Shown here piece after piece: positions 28,648 to 37,053 of a DNA stretch of 61,966 nt (the stretch's first letter is position 1; every line of letters starts with the position of its first letter). The stretch is taken from positions 7,477 to 69,442 of the forward strand of contig JACABD010000010.1 in assembly GCA_013377075.1 (NCBI GenBank), in the 5' to 3' direction. The notes below the pieces were generated by a model that was not told where the DNA came from, did not search any database, and worked only from the letters and a program-made list of their open reading frames with translations. The DNA comes from Geobacteraceae bacterium (GTDB taxonomy: Bacteria; Desulfobacterota; Desulfuromonadia; Geobacterales; DSM-12255). Made by a program: the position numbers and the translations under genes.

Positions 28648-29013
28648 TTATCGGCTCTTTTTCCGCAAAATTAACCGCTTTATCTCGTCTTTAAGCTCCT
28701 GCATGTCACTGGATTTGACAACATAACTGTCTGCCAGCCACGCTGAGAAATCGTCCTTGTAGCAGGAAAATGCCGTGGAAAGGATCACTGCCATGTCTCT
28801 CCGCTCCTTCACCAGTTTCTGCAACAGGTCAAGACCGCTTTCGTTCTTGAGTTTTATGTCAAGAAGCACCACTGAATAGCTGTTTGCCGACAGATGCTCC
28901 AGCGCTTCTGCAATGGTTCCGGCTGTATCGACCCTGTACCCCTCATCGGCCAGTTCCTGCGAGTATAAAAGCCGTATGTTGGCCTCATCATCAACTATGA
29001 GTATTCTGTCCAT
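28648..29013 (-). CDS. stand-alone response regulator receiver domain
   Basis: A 121-aa CheY-like receiver with the acidic pair DDE at 8-10, phospho-acceptor Asp52 in VVLLDIKL and a conserved Lys at VVKSSD. No output domain follows, so it would act by protein contact or as a phosphorelay intermediate. The gene ends 20 bp before the sugar-nucleotide fusion gene and starts 3 bp after the histidine kinase gene. The kinase is its obvious partner. Confidence 0.9.
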   Translation of the reverse strand: MDRILIVDDEANIRLLYSQELADEGYRVDTAGTIAEALEHLSANSYSVVLLDIKLKNESGLDLLQKLVKERRDMAVILSTAFSCYKDDFSAWLADSYVVKSSDMQELKDEIKRLILRKKSR

Positions 29014-29016
29014 TGC

Positions 29017-30630
29017 CTATTCCCCCCTTTTGTTCTCAAGGATTATGCTGTAGCTTGTCCCACCGTCCGATCGGTCTTCGATGGTAAAAGCGCTGCCATG
29101 GCGCTCCAGAATCATTCTGCAGAGCGGCAGGCCAACTCCGCTCCCCATAGCTTCCGTCTCCATGAAAGGCGTTATGAGCGCTGTTTTCATCTCGGAAGAG
29201 ATCGAAATGCCGTTATCACTGACACAGAGGATTATCCTCCCGCCATCAACCCAGGTTTTTAACTCTATGCGGGTGGCAGTCGGCTGACTCTGGAGGATGT
29301 GGTTAATGATCGTTTTCAGACAGTATGAAATCTGCTTGTAATCGAGCCATGCCTGCGGCATATCAGGGCTGAAACAAAATTCTGCGGTTACACCCATATC
29401 AGCAAGCTCATCCTTCATATCCCCGACCAGAGCTATGGCAAGCTGGTTGACATCCCACCAGTCCATGATCGGATAGACGGTATCAGAGTAACTGATAACC
29501 TCCCCAAGGACCTCATCCAGATGCCTGGCTTCATTCAGTATAAACTCAAGATACTCCTTCTTCTTTTCAAGATTATCGCTTTTCAAAAGAGAGCGGGCAT
29601 AACCGCCGATTGCAACAAGGGGGTTACGGATTGAGTGCGCAATGCTTGAGGTTACCTTCCCGACAACCGCCATCTTTTCCATTCTTACAATCAGATCCTG
29701 CTGTTCCTGAAGCTGTTGGTTCATCCTTGTCTTTTTTTCTACCTCGACCTGAAGTCTTTCATACAAAGATGCCCTCTCGATAGCAAAGGCGACCGGGAAG
29801 GCAAAGGTCTGCAAAGACTCCATATCTCTGGGTGAGATCTGCTTGTTGGTAACAAAATTATCGGCCAGCAGAATGCCAATGCTGCGGTTGCGCGAAATCA
29901 GCGGCATGATAAGGAAGCGCCCAACACCCAGAGCTTCGGCAATTTTCGGATCAACTTCGGGATTGGTGAATGCGTTTTCAACAAGAATGGGCCGCCGCTC
30001 CTTGAGCGCACGATTGAAGATATGATTTTCGTCCTTGCGGGAGACTGTCAATTTTTCCAGAACGTCCTGAAATTTGGCCTTTTCAAGAGAGATTTTGCTT
30101 TTAAAAAAATCCCTGGAGAGCTCTTTCAGGGAGAAATTGCTCCTGTCCACGTCATCCCAGATCTGCCATGCCTCTTCATAGTTTTTCGGTCCCACTCCGA
30201 TATGGCCGACAAGATACTCTCTTTCGCGATCGGTCATAAGAAGAAAAGCTCTGTTCATGCCAAAGCCTTTCCCTGAAGTGATCGCTGTCATGGCAACGGA
30301 GAGCACCTCATCAAGTTCCATCGATGTTTGCAGGACTACACTCAGTTCATGGAGGAATTTGATCTCTCTGCTTTTGCTTGAGAGAAAAGACGAGAGGGAG
30401 ATCAGATGGCTTTTCTGATCCCTGTACTCTTCGCGGAGGATTTTTATGATGCTGGAGAAAGGGTCATCATTGGGGAGTCTGCACATATCCCGTTCGAAGG
30501 CGTCGCAGTCAATACATTTTTCAACAAAGCGCTTTCTGGGTGAAGCATAGAGATACTCCTCACCCTCCTCTATATTCGGACAATCCAGCGGGTTTCGCTC
30601 GGGATTGAACCAGCAGCATTCATAAGCCAT
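29017..30630 (-). CDS. sensor histidine kinase with Cys-rich N-terminus and GAF domain
   Basis: A 537-aa soluble sensor kinase. The first 50 residues carry six cysteines (5, 6, 17, 39, 42, 50) in a spacing that could bind zinc or an iron-sulfur cluster. A GAF-like domain covers about 90-290, and the HisKA domain has His332 in SSIAHSIRNPLVAIGG. The ATPase domain is unusual: the N-box reads INHILQSQP and the G1 box DNGIS instead of DxGxG, while GSGVGLPLCRMIL is intact. Redox or metal sensing is an inference from the Cys cluster. It heads the receiver/nucleotidyltransferase/GH57/galT operon, with a promoter at 30682-30709. Confidence 0.88.
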   Translation of the reverse strand: MAYECCWFNPERNPLDCPNIEEGEEYLYASPRKRFVEKCIDCDAFERDMCRLPNDDPFSSIIKILREEYRDQKSHLISLSSFLSSKSREIKFLHELSVVLQTSMELDEVLSVAMTAITSGKGFGMNRAFLLMTDREREYLVGHIGVGPKNYEEAWQIWDDVDRSNFSLKELSRDFFKSKISLEKAKFQDVLEKLTVSRKDENHIFNRALKERRPILVENAFTNPEVDPKIAEALGVGRFLIMPLISRNRSIGILLADNFVTNKQISPRDMESLQTFAFPVAFAIERASLYERLQVEVEKKTRMNQQLQEQQDLIVRMEKMAVVGKVTSSIAHSIRNPLVAIGGYARSLLKSDNLEKKKEYLEFILNEARHLDEVLGEVISYSDTVYPIMDWWDVNQLAIALVGDMKDELADMGVTAEFCFSPDMPQAWLDYKQISYCLKTIINHILQSQPTATRIELKTWVDGGRIILCVSDNGISISSEMKTALITPFMETEAMGSGVGLPLCRMILERHGSAFTIEDRSDGGTSYSIILENKRGE

Positions 30631-30651
30631 TATTCTCTCCGGACAATATGG

Positions 30652-30675
30652 ACGTTCATTAACAGCAATGAACGT
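30652..30675. promoter_or_regulatory. inverted repeat just downstream of the kinase-operon promoter
   Basis: ACGTTCATT (30652-30660) and AATGAACGT (30667-30675) are perfect 9-bp arms with a 6-bp spacer. They lie between the -10 box at 30682 and the kinase start at 30630. The position suits a repressor operator or a 5' UTR hairpin. The half-site AATGAACGT also occurs in the tetR operator at 50269-50290. Confidence 0.5.
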
Positions 30676-30681
30676 TTTCTA

Positions 30682-30709
30682 AGTATATCAATCCGGCAGG
30701 GAATATCAA
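30682..30709 (-). promoter_or_regulatory. sigma70-like promoter of the histidine kinase operon
   Basis: On the minus strand TTGATA (30704-30709) and TATACT (30682-30687) are separated by 16 bp. Transcription would start near 30675, inside the inverted repeat. Confidence 0.55.
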
Positions 30710-30758
30710 GAAACTTGAAGAGATGCTCAAATATGAGCCCGTGCAGCGGGCTTCGCCT

Positions 30759-31898
30759 CTACTCCGCCCTGAATGCCTGCTCAAGGTCATCTATAAGGTC
30801 GTCAACATTCTCGATCCCTACTGACAGGCGAAGCAGGCGGTCATTGATACCAAGCGCCTCCCTTTTGGCTGGCTCTATATCGGCATGGGTCTGCAAAGCC
30901 GGGAAGGTCATCAGTGTTTCGACCCCGCCAAGGCTCTCGGCAAAAGATATCAGCCTGCTGCGCAGAAGCAGCCTTTCCACCAGTTCCGGTGATTTGACCT
31001 CAAAAGCAATCATGGCACCATAACCCCGTGCAATTGAGCCCAGCAGCTCGTGACCAGGGTGGTCTTTGAGCCCCGGATAGTAGACTTTTGCCACCAGGTC
31101 GTGGTTTACGAGCCAGTCAGCAATTTTTGCCGCGTTCTCCTCCTGCCTGTCAAGCCGCACTGAAAGGGTTTTGATGCCGCGGATAGTCAACCATGAATCC
31201 TGTGGACCAAGCACTGCGCCAGCACCATTCTGCTGGAAGTAGACCCTTTCGGCAAGGGCCGGGTCCTTTACCGTAACAAGGCCGCAGATGGTGTCATTAT
31301 GGCCGGAAAGGTATTTGCTGCCACTGTAGATGGCAATGTCAGCACCCAGATCAAGGGGTCTCATGAGATAGGGTGTGAGGAACGTGTTGTCAACGATGCA
31401 GAGGAGATTTCGAGATTTGCAAAGTGTTGCCAGTGAAGGGATGTCTGCAACCTTCAGCAGGGGATTGGTAAGGGATTCGATGAAAAGCGCTTTGGTATTC
31501 GGCTTTATTGCGGCTTCGACAAGGCTGTTATCGCTGCTGTCAACGTAGCTGAATTCCAGGCCAAACTGCTGGAATATCTGCTCGAAGAGCCGGTAGGTGC
31601 CGCCGTACAGATCCTCTGTCACAACAATATGGTCGCCGGACTTGAACAAAAGAAGCAGGCTGGTAATTGCGGCCATACCCGATGAATAGGCAAAACCCCG
31701 TGCAGCGCCGTCCAGTCTGGCCATACCCTCTTCAAGGGCCTGGCGGGTCGGATTTCCCGAGCGGCTGTAGTCATAGCCGGTGCTCTGGCCAAGGCCGGGG
31801 TGACGGAAGGTTGCGGCCTGGTAGATAGGTACTGATACTGCCCCTGTCCGTGTATCCCACTCCAGTCCGATCTGTGTTGCCACTGTTTCGATGTTCAT
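30759..31898 (-). CDS. Cys/Met metabolism PLP-dependent enzyme, cystathionine gamma-synthase type
   Basis: A 379-aa fold-type I PLP enzyme of the trans-sulfuration family. The PLP lysine is Lys195 in IYSGSKYLSGHND. YDYSRSGNPTR and the C-terminal SLGGVETLMTFP are typical. The family includes cystathionine gamma-synthase, beta-lyase and O-acetylhomoserine sulfhydrylase, and sequence alone does not separate them here. The SAM-I riboswitch upstream argues for a methionine-biosynthetic direction. The ATG at 31898 is chosen because GGAGG lies 9 nt upstream. A TTG two codons earlier is too close to that site. Confidence 0.9.
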   Translation of the reverse strand: MNIETVATQIGLEWDTRTGAVSVPIYQAATFRHPGLGQSTGYDYSRSGNPTRQALEEGMARLDGAARGFAYSSGMAAITSLLLLFKSGDHIVVTEDLYGGTYRLFEQIFQQFGLEFSYVDSSDNSLVEAAIKPNTKALFIESLTNPLLKVADIPSLATLCKSRNLLCIVDNTFLTPYLMRPLDLGADIAIYSGSKYLSGHNDTICGLVTVKDPALAERVYFQQNGAGAVLGPQDSWLTIRGIKTLSVRLDRQEENAAKIADWLVNHDLVAKVYYPGLKDHPGHELLGSIARGYGAMIAFEVKSPELVERLLLRSRLISFAESLGGVETLMTFPALQTHADIEPAKREALGINDRLLRLSVGIENVDDLIDDLEQAFRAE

Positions 31899-31912
31899 TT
31901 CCAAAAACCTCC

Positions 31913-31949
31913 AAAATAAAATCCCCTTCCGGGGTTCGGAAGGGGATTA
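31913..31949 (-). terminator. riboswitch expression-platform terminator
   Basis: On the minus strand a 12-bp stem (AATCCCCTTCCG paired with CGGAAGGGGATT) with a 5-nt loop is followed by TTATTTT. It lies between the SAM-I aptamer and the ribosome binding site of the PLP-enzyme gene, as expected for SAM-triggered premature termination. Confidence 0.85.
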
Positions 31950-31972
31950 TTAATGGTAATAGTCCTCGCTCC

Positions 31973-32072
31973 CTTATCTTCCGAAACCTTATGGCTTCGC
32001 AGGATTTGGCACCTTCCTTTTCGGAGGTTGCCGCGACGTCACAGGGCCTGTCCCTCAGTCGCTCTTGATAAG
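31973..32072 (-). promoter_or_regulatory. SAM-I (S-box) riboswitch aptamer
   Basis: Read on the minus strand, the P1 stem is CTTATC (32067-32072) with GATAAG (31973-31978). Conserved core elements appear in order: CTTATCAAGAG, GAGGGAC-GGCCC, GCGGCAACC and AAGGTGCCAAATCC. This matches the S-box consensus. It is followed by a terminator and then by the PLP-enzyme gene, so excess S-adenosylmethionine should stop transcription. The first 100 nt of transcript from the promoter at 32088-32116 would be the aptamer. Confidence 0.93.
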
Positions 32073-32087
32073 AAAATATGTGTTTTT

Positions 32088-32116
32088 AACCTACATATCC
32101 GGTCAAGAATTGTCAA
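32088..32116 (-). promoter_or_regulatory. promoter for the SAM-riboswitch transcript
   Basis: A perfect TTGACA (32111-32116 on the minus strand) lies 17 bp from TAGGTT (32088-32093). The start point would fall only a few bases before the riboswitch P1 stem. Confidence 0.6.
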
Positions 32117-32202
32117 GCGGTTTTCTACCGTTTTACTTGTTAATTTTTGCAACAATCCTTACCACTCTGCCGCCGACTGCCATACCTTGTCAGCAGCCGG
32201 AG

Positions 32203-33846
32203 TTAAAGGCCTAAATCCGGGTCACCAGCCAACTCTTTTGCCCCTATGGGCTCACTGAACATTATCAGGTCTATGCGGTTGCCGACCCGTTTGAAGTTGA
32301 ACTGCAGACCATGCTCGTAAGCCTGAAGCGCCACCTGCGGCAGCAGCCCGGGATCCCGCAGACGAATCAGCACCCGATTCCCCTTTGCAAGCAGATCTAT
32401 AAATTGCGGGGTCACATCGAATTCGAAATCCCCGGCTTCGTCACTCAGATCTATCAGATTCCCCTCTTCGCCGCTCTGTATCTGCTCTCCCAGACTCACC
32501 CTCCGGCGAGCCGTGTCATCTCCCTTAGCAGAGACTGTCTCCGGCGACGCCGAGATGACCATTCCGGCGGCCACGGTGGCATTACTGAAACGGTCGATAA
32601 CGATGAAACTTCCGGTATACCGGCTTTGCTGGTAAGAGTCGATGGCTGCCGGACGATCCAGCTCCAGGCGGACTACGCCGATTGAGTTCAGGCTGAGCGT
32701 ATCGCCACCCTTCTTCTCCAAGGTGTTGACATCCACCAGATGCTGCACAGCTGTAATACGACCTGGTATCAGGGAAGCAGCGGTTTTGACAAGATAGCTC
32801 TTGCCGGGCTGGAGCGGCTCGTCGTCAAACCAGACCAGATGGACCAAAAGCTGCCTGCTATGGATAGGCAGCCCATCGGTTGCAGAAAGCACGTCGCCCC
32901 GACTGATATCAATCTCGTCCGCCAGGGTCAGGGTAACCGCCTGACCGGCGACCGCTACATCCAGATCACCATTCATGGTGACTATCCGCGCCACACGGCT
33001 ACTTTTCCCTGAAGAGGCCACTGTTACCTCATCCCCCGGGCGAACAGTTCCTGAAGCGATTGTGCCGCAGAAACCACGGAAGTCAAGATGGGGTCGGTTC
33101 ACCCACTGCACCGGCAGTCGCAGCGGCTTTTCACTGCAGTCATCATCGATCTGCACCCTCTCCAGATAATTCATCAGTGTCGGCCCCGAGTACCACGGGG
33201 TGCTGGCGCTCGGATCAATGATGTTGTCACCGTTCAGGGCAGAGATCGGAATGGCTGCTACCGTCGTAAAGCCAAGTGGGGCGGCAAACTGCTGGTAGTC
33301 GCGGCGGATAGCCTCGAACTTCTGCTCGTTAAAATCAATGAGATCCATCTTGTTGATGGCCAGAACGATATGCTTGATGCCGACCAGTGACACCAGATAG
33401 CTGTGACGTCTTGTCTGGGTAAGAAGCCCCTTGCGGGCATCCACCAGAATAACTGCCACCTGGGCGGTGGAGGCGCCGGTGACCATATTGCGGGTGTACT
33501 GCTCGTGCCCCGGCGTATCGGCAACGATGAACTTGCGCACGTCAGTGGAGAAGTAACGGTAGGCCACGTCAATGGTGATCCCCTGCTCCCGCTCCGCCTG
33601 CAGCCCGTCCAGAAGAAGGGCATAGTCGATGGCCCCCCCTTGCGTACCGCTCTTTTTGCTGTCTGCCTCCAGGGCTGTGAGCTGATCTTCGAATACCATC
33701 TTCGAATCCCACAGTAGACGCCCGATGAGTGTGCTCTTGCCATCATCGACACTGCCGCAGGTAATGAAGCGGAGCAGCGACTTCTCTTCCTGACTCTTTA
33801 AATAAGCGAGAATATCATTTTCTATCAAATCTGATTGATGTGCCAT
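32203..33846 (-). CDS. cysN: sulfate adenylyltransferase large subunit, GTPase
   Basis: A 547-aa GTPase subunit of ATP sulfurylase, which couples GTP hydrolysis to APS formation with CysD. The G1 loop is GSVDDGKST (31-39), with G3 [12 protein letters not shown] and G4 [10 protein letters not shown]-Tu-like domains 2 and 3 follow. No C-terminal APS kinase (CysC) domain is fused. This fits a pathway that reduces APS directly. The ribosome binding site AGGAG lies 7 nt from the ATG. It is last in the sulfate operon, separated from cysD by a palindromic element. Confidence 0.95.
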   Translation of the reverse strand: MAHQSDLIENDILAYLKSQEEKSLLRFITCGSVDDGKSTLIGRLLWDSKMVFEDQLTALEADSKKSGTQGGAIDYALLLDGLQAEREQGITIDVAYRYFSTDVRKFIVADTPGHEQYTRNMVTGASTAQVAVILVDARKGLLTQTRRHSYLVSLVGIKHIVLAINKMDLIDFNEQKFEAIRRDYQQFAAPLGFTTVAAIPISALNGDNIIDPSASTPWYSGPTLMNYLERVQIDDDCSEKPLRLPVQWVNRPHLDFRGFCGTIASGTVRPGDEVTVASSGKSSRVARIVTMNGDLDVAVAGQAVTLTLADEIDISRGDVLSATDGLPIHSRQLLVHLVWFDDEPLQPGKSYLVKTAASLIPGRITAVQHLVDVNTLEKKGGDTLSLNSIGVVRLELDRPAAIDSYQQSRYTGSFIVIDRFSNATVAAGMVISASPETVSAKGDDTARRRVSLGEQIQSGEEGNLIDLSDEAGDFEFDVTPQFIDLLAKGNRVLIRLRDPGLLPQVALQAYEHGLQFNFKRVGNRIDLIMFSEPIGAKELAGDPDLGL

Positions 33847-33861
33847 TTATATACTCCTGTC

Positions 33862-33984
33862 AGGAAACGTCAATTTTGTGTACTGGCAAGGCTGTCGAGG
33901 GATGGCGCGGAGGCGTAGCAGCGCTACGCCGCACAAGGCATCACGAAGACTTACGCCGCCAGGGCGCAAAAGTGGCGTTTCCCT
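33862..33984. repeat. palindromic intergenic element A (about 123 bp) between cysD and cysN
   Basis: A long imperfect palindrome whose centre is GGCGTAGC-AGC-GCTACGCC (33912-33930). Its ends are also inverted: AGGAAACGTCAATTTTG on the left, and on the other strand from the right AGGGAAACGCCACTTTTG. It fills the gap exactly, from the cysD stop codon to just before the cysN ribosome binding site. It shares its core, length and placement with element B. It is probably a REP/MITE-like repeat family member and would form a large hairpin in mRNA. Confidence 0.8.
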
Positions 33985-34888
33985 AAAAATAACCTTCCTG
34001 TTTCTTCTTTTCCATTGACCCCGCAGCATCATGATCAATCAGCCGTCCCTGACGCTCCGAGGTGCGGGTCAGGAGCATCTCCTGAATGATTGCCGGCAGG
34101 GTGTCAGCAGTTGATTCGACGGCAGCAGTCAGGGGGTAGCAGCCAAGGGTACGGAAACGGACAGACTTGTGCTGCACCGTTTCGCCCGGCTTCAGTTCAA
34201 GGCGGTCGTCATCCACCATGATCAGCATGCCATCCCGCTCCACCACCGGCCTCACAGCCGCATAGTAGAGCGGCACAATAGGAATATTCTCCAGCTGGAT
34301 ATACTGCCAGACATCCAGTTCGGTCCAGTTGGAGATCGGGAAGACACGGATGCTTTCCCCGGGCCTGATCCGGGTATTGTACAGATTCCAGAGTTCCGGC
34401 CGCTGGCTCTTCGGGTCCCAGCGGTGGTTGGCAGAGCGGAAGGAGAAAATCCGCTCCTTGGCGCGGGATTTCTCCTCATCCCGGCGTGCACCGCCAAAGG
34501 CCGCGTCGAACTTGTATTTATCCAGAGCCTGCTTCAGCCCTTCAGTCTTCATTATATCGGTGTAGAGACCTGAGCCATGGGTAAATGGTGAGATCCCCTG
34601 CTGGGCCCCCTCATGGTTCACATGGACTATCAGGTCGAGGCCGCATTCGGCAGCCATCCGGTCGCGAAAGCTGATCATCTCGCGAAACTTCCAGGTGGTA
34701 TCCACATGGAGGAGCGCAAATGGCGGCGGCGCCGGATAAAATGCCTTTCGGGCCAGATGGAGCATAACCGCCGAGTCCTTGCCGATGGAGTAGAGCATCA
34801 CCGGATTGCCGAATTCAGCAACGACTTCGCGGATGATGTGGATACTCTCGGCTTCCAGCTGTTGTAAATGGGTAAGATTTTTGCTCAT
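33983..34888 (-). CDS. cysD: sulfate adenylyltransferase small subunit
   Basis: A 301-aa PP-loop ATP-pyrophosphatase subunit that forms APS from sulfate and ATP with CysN. The PP-loop is [20 protein letters not shown], with the family motif [15 protein letters not shown] and the C-terminal [15 protein letters not shown]. The ribosome binding site is AGGAG before the ATG at 34888, only 3 bp after the cysH stop. The last codon abuts the palindromic element A. Confidence 0.96.
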   Translation of the reverse strand: MSKNLTHLQQLEAESIHIIREVVAEFGNPVMLYSIGKDSAVMLHLARKAFYPAPPPFALLHVDTTWKFREMISFRDRMAAECGLDLIVHVNHEGAQQGISPFTHGSGLYTDIMKTEGLKQALDKYKFDAAFGGARRDEEKSRAKERIFSFRSANHRWDPKSQRPELWNLYNTRIRPGESIRVFPISNWTELDVWQYIQLENIPIVPLYYAAVRPVVERDGMLIMVDDDRLELKPGETVQHKSVRFRTLGCYPLTAAVESTADTLPAIIQEMLLTRTSERQGRLIDHDAAGSMEKKKQEGYF

Positions 34889-34891
34889 TTG

Positions 34892-35587
34892 TTATCTCCT
34901 GTGTAGGCCGCATTCCCTGCTCTCTGGATTCTCCCACCACCATCGTCCTGCCCGGCAATCCTCCCCATCCAAAAGGGCCCTGGTGCAGGGTGCGCAGCCT
35001 ATGGAGCAGTAGCCCCGGCTGTAGAGGCGGTTTTTCGGCAGATTGTTTGCGGCAACATAATCGTTCAACTCCCGCTCGCTCCAGTTGATCAGCGGATTAA
35101 TCTTGATTATGCCACCGTTGAGCTCATCAAGTTCAACTGCCTGTAGGTCGCTTCGGGTACTGCTCTGCTCGCGGCGGATACCGGTGACCCAGCCTGAAAG
35201 ACCGGCAAGGGCCCTTGAAAGCGGTTCCACCTTGCGAATGGCGCAGCACTCATGGCGGTTTTCCAGCGACTCGCGGAAGGAAAAGAGACCTTTGTCCCGC
35301 TCCAGCGCCTCCACCTCCCCATGACGGGGAAAATACCAGTCGATCCTGATGCGGTAGCGCTCGGTCAAAGCCTCTGCCACCTCATAGGTCTCCTCGGGCA
35401 GGCGGCCAGTGTCTATGGCGAATACCCCCAGACTGATCCCGGCTTTGTGGGCGATATCGATGATAGCCACGTCCTCCAGGGAAAAGGAGCAGGCCAGGGA
35501 GACCGGTCCGTTGGCTGCCTTGATACCGCTACTAAGTATTTCTTTTGGCGAAGTGTCCGGTTTGATAACGTGGTTTTTCAAGTTCAT
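34892..35587 (-). CDS. cysH: adenylylsulfate (APS) reductase, iron-sulfur type
   Basis: A 231-aa assimilatory reductase that converts APS to sulfite using thioredoxin-type reductant. The four cluster cysteines are Cys114-115 (HECCAIRK) and Cys198/Cys201 (GCAPC). The catalytic Cys226 is in ECGLH near the C-terminus. The [4Fe-4S] ligand set marks it as APS-specific, not PAPS-specific, in agreement with the absence of an APS kinase in the cluster. The N-terminal CSFSLEDV and the later TGIRREQSSTR are nucleotide-binding segments. Spacing is 17 bp after the permease gene. Confidence 0.93.
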   Translation of the reverse strand: MNLKNHVIKPDTSPKEILSSGIKAANGPVSLACSFSLEDVAIIDIAHKAGISLGVFAIDTGRLPEETYEVAEALTERYRIRIDWYFPRHGEVEALERDKGLFSFRESLENRHECCAIRKVEPLSRALAGLSGWVTGIRREQSSTRSDLQAVELDELNGGIIKINPLINWSERELNDYVAANNLPKNRLYSRGYCSIGCAPCTRALLDGEDCRAGRWWWENPESRECGLHRR

Positions 35588-35604
35588 GCAAATCTTCCTT
35601 TTCT

Positions 35605-37053
35605 CTAAATCTTAAGGCCGATAAGGGGCCAGATGAACATTGCGGAGCCGAGAAACAGCAGCCAGGAAAGCATCATGATTACGGCGCCGGAGACCATTAT
35701 ATCACGGCTCTTCAGGTATCCGGAGCCGTAGACAATTGCCGTTGCCGGGGTCCCCATGGGTAGGCAGTAGGCGAGTCCTGCAGGCAGTGCGATTGCCAGT
35801 GTTATGACCTTCGGATCGATACCGACACCCTTGGCCAGGCCAAGTCCGATCGGCATGAGAATCGCCACCACTGCCGCATGGCTGATGCATTCAGTAAGAA
35901 CGATCGCAACCAACGAGACGACGGCGATGATGACCAAAGGTGAAGGGGAAAAGGCTGCCAACCCTTTTTTGACCAACCAGATAGCTGCGCCGCTCTTCTC
36001 AAGGGCACTGGCCAGAGCAATGGAGCCACCGTACATAAGAATGATACCCCAGTTCACATACTCCTCAATCACATTCCATGAAACCACCCGGAAAGCAAAC
36101 AGCGCCGCCGTCGCCAGAATGGCTATGTTTGCCAGCCCAAGTACACGGCCAAAGATCATCCAGCCGCCAATGGTCAGAACGACGATGATTGCGGTTATCA
36201 ACTCATTGGCAGTGAGTTTGCCCATCTCCAGCCGCCTGCGGTTCAGGAACTGTTGCCCCTTCTCCACACTGTCAATGTCTATGGGAAAGAAACGGTTTAA
36301 CAGCCAGAAACCGATGATCATCAGAGGCAGAACGATCATGATTGCTGCCAGAGTCCATTCGACAAAGGAGAAATCGAGTCCGGTCCCTTCCCGCAACATG
36401 CCGACAGCCAGCGGAGCCCTCGCACCGCCGAGGAAGGTGGCGATTCCGCCGATGATGCACCCCCAGGCGATTGCCATGAAAAGAAGACGGGCATAGCTGC
36501 TCTTTCCTGCCTTAAGTCCGAGACTGTCTGATATCTCCCCCACCACAGGGAAAAGCATGGCTGCTACGGCATGTTCACTCATACAAAAAGATAGTCCGGC
36601 GGCAAGACAGAATACCGTCAGAGCCAGTCGCTTCGGTGTCCGACCGTAACGTGCCAGCATTGTCCTGGCCAGACGAGCCGACAGTCCGGTTCCGGTCATT
36701 GCCGCCGCCAGAATGAAGGCTCCGAGGATAAAGAAGACCGCCTCATTGCCGAACTGGGCAAAGGCCTGCTTTTCCGTCATGATGCCGGCCATCGGCAAAA
36801 TTGCCATGGAAAGAAGCGCCGTTACTGCCATCGGTAAAAGGCCGGAAACCCAGAGAAAGATCGTTGCACCAAAAAGAACCAGCGAGCGGTAGCCCTGGAT
36901 GCTTAGCCCTTCCGGTGGCTGGAACTGGAATAGTATGCCGGTGACAACAATCAGTACAGTCAGCACCTGATAGCGACTGGTCCGGTCCATGACGATCAGC
37001 CATAGGGGGCGGTTGTCAATCTTCAGCGGTTTATCAATGGCAATTTTTTCCAT
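35605..37053 (-). CDS. DASS/SLC13-family anion permease, probable sulfate transporter
   Basis: A 482-aa inner-membrane protein with about 12 hydrophobic helices and the two repeat-type motifs of the divalent anion:Na+ symporter family (SEHAVAAMLFP and TECISHAAVVAILMP, plus LPMGTPATAIVYGSG). Family substrates are sulfate, dicarboxylates or other anions, and the operon context points to sulfate. The start ATG at 37053 overlaps the stop of the upstream gene as TGATG, with AGG 6 nt upstream. It offers a second uptake route next to the ABC importer. Confidence 0.88.
   Translation of the reverse strand: MEKIAIDKPLKIDNRPLWLIVMDRTSRYQVLTVLIVVTGILFQFQPPEGLSIQGYRSLVLFGATIFLWVSGLLPMAVTALLSMAILPMAGIMTEKQAFAQFGNEAVFFILGAFILAAAMTGTGLSARLARTMLARYGRTPKRLALTVFCLAAGLSFCMSEHAVAAMLFPVVGEISDSLGLKAGKSSYARLLFMAIAWGCIIGGIATFLGGARAPLAVGMLREGTGLDFSFVEWTLAAIMIVLPLMIIGFWLLNRFFPIDIDSVEKGQQFLNRRRLEMGKLTANELITAIIVVLTIGGWMIFGRVLGLANIAILATAALFAFRVVSWNVIEEYVNWGIILMYGGSIALASALEKSGAAIWLVKKGLAAFSPSPLVIIAVVSLVAIVLTECISHAAVVAILMPIGLGLAKGVGIDPKVITLAIALPAGLAYCLPMGTPATAIVYGSGYLKSRDIMVSGAVIMMLSWLLFLGSAMFIWPLIGLKI

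Noticed and set aside
30725-30758. GCCCG/CGGGC hairpin after the PLP-enzyme gene as a terminator
   Set aside because: The stem is short and no T-run follows on the minus strand, so it was not listed as a terminator.
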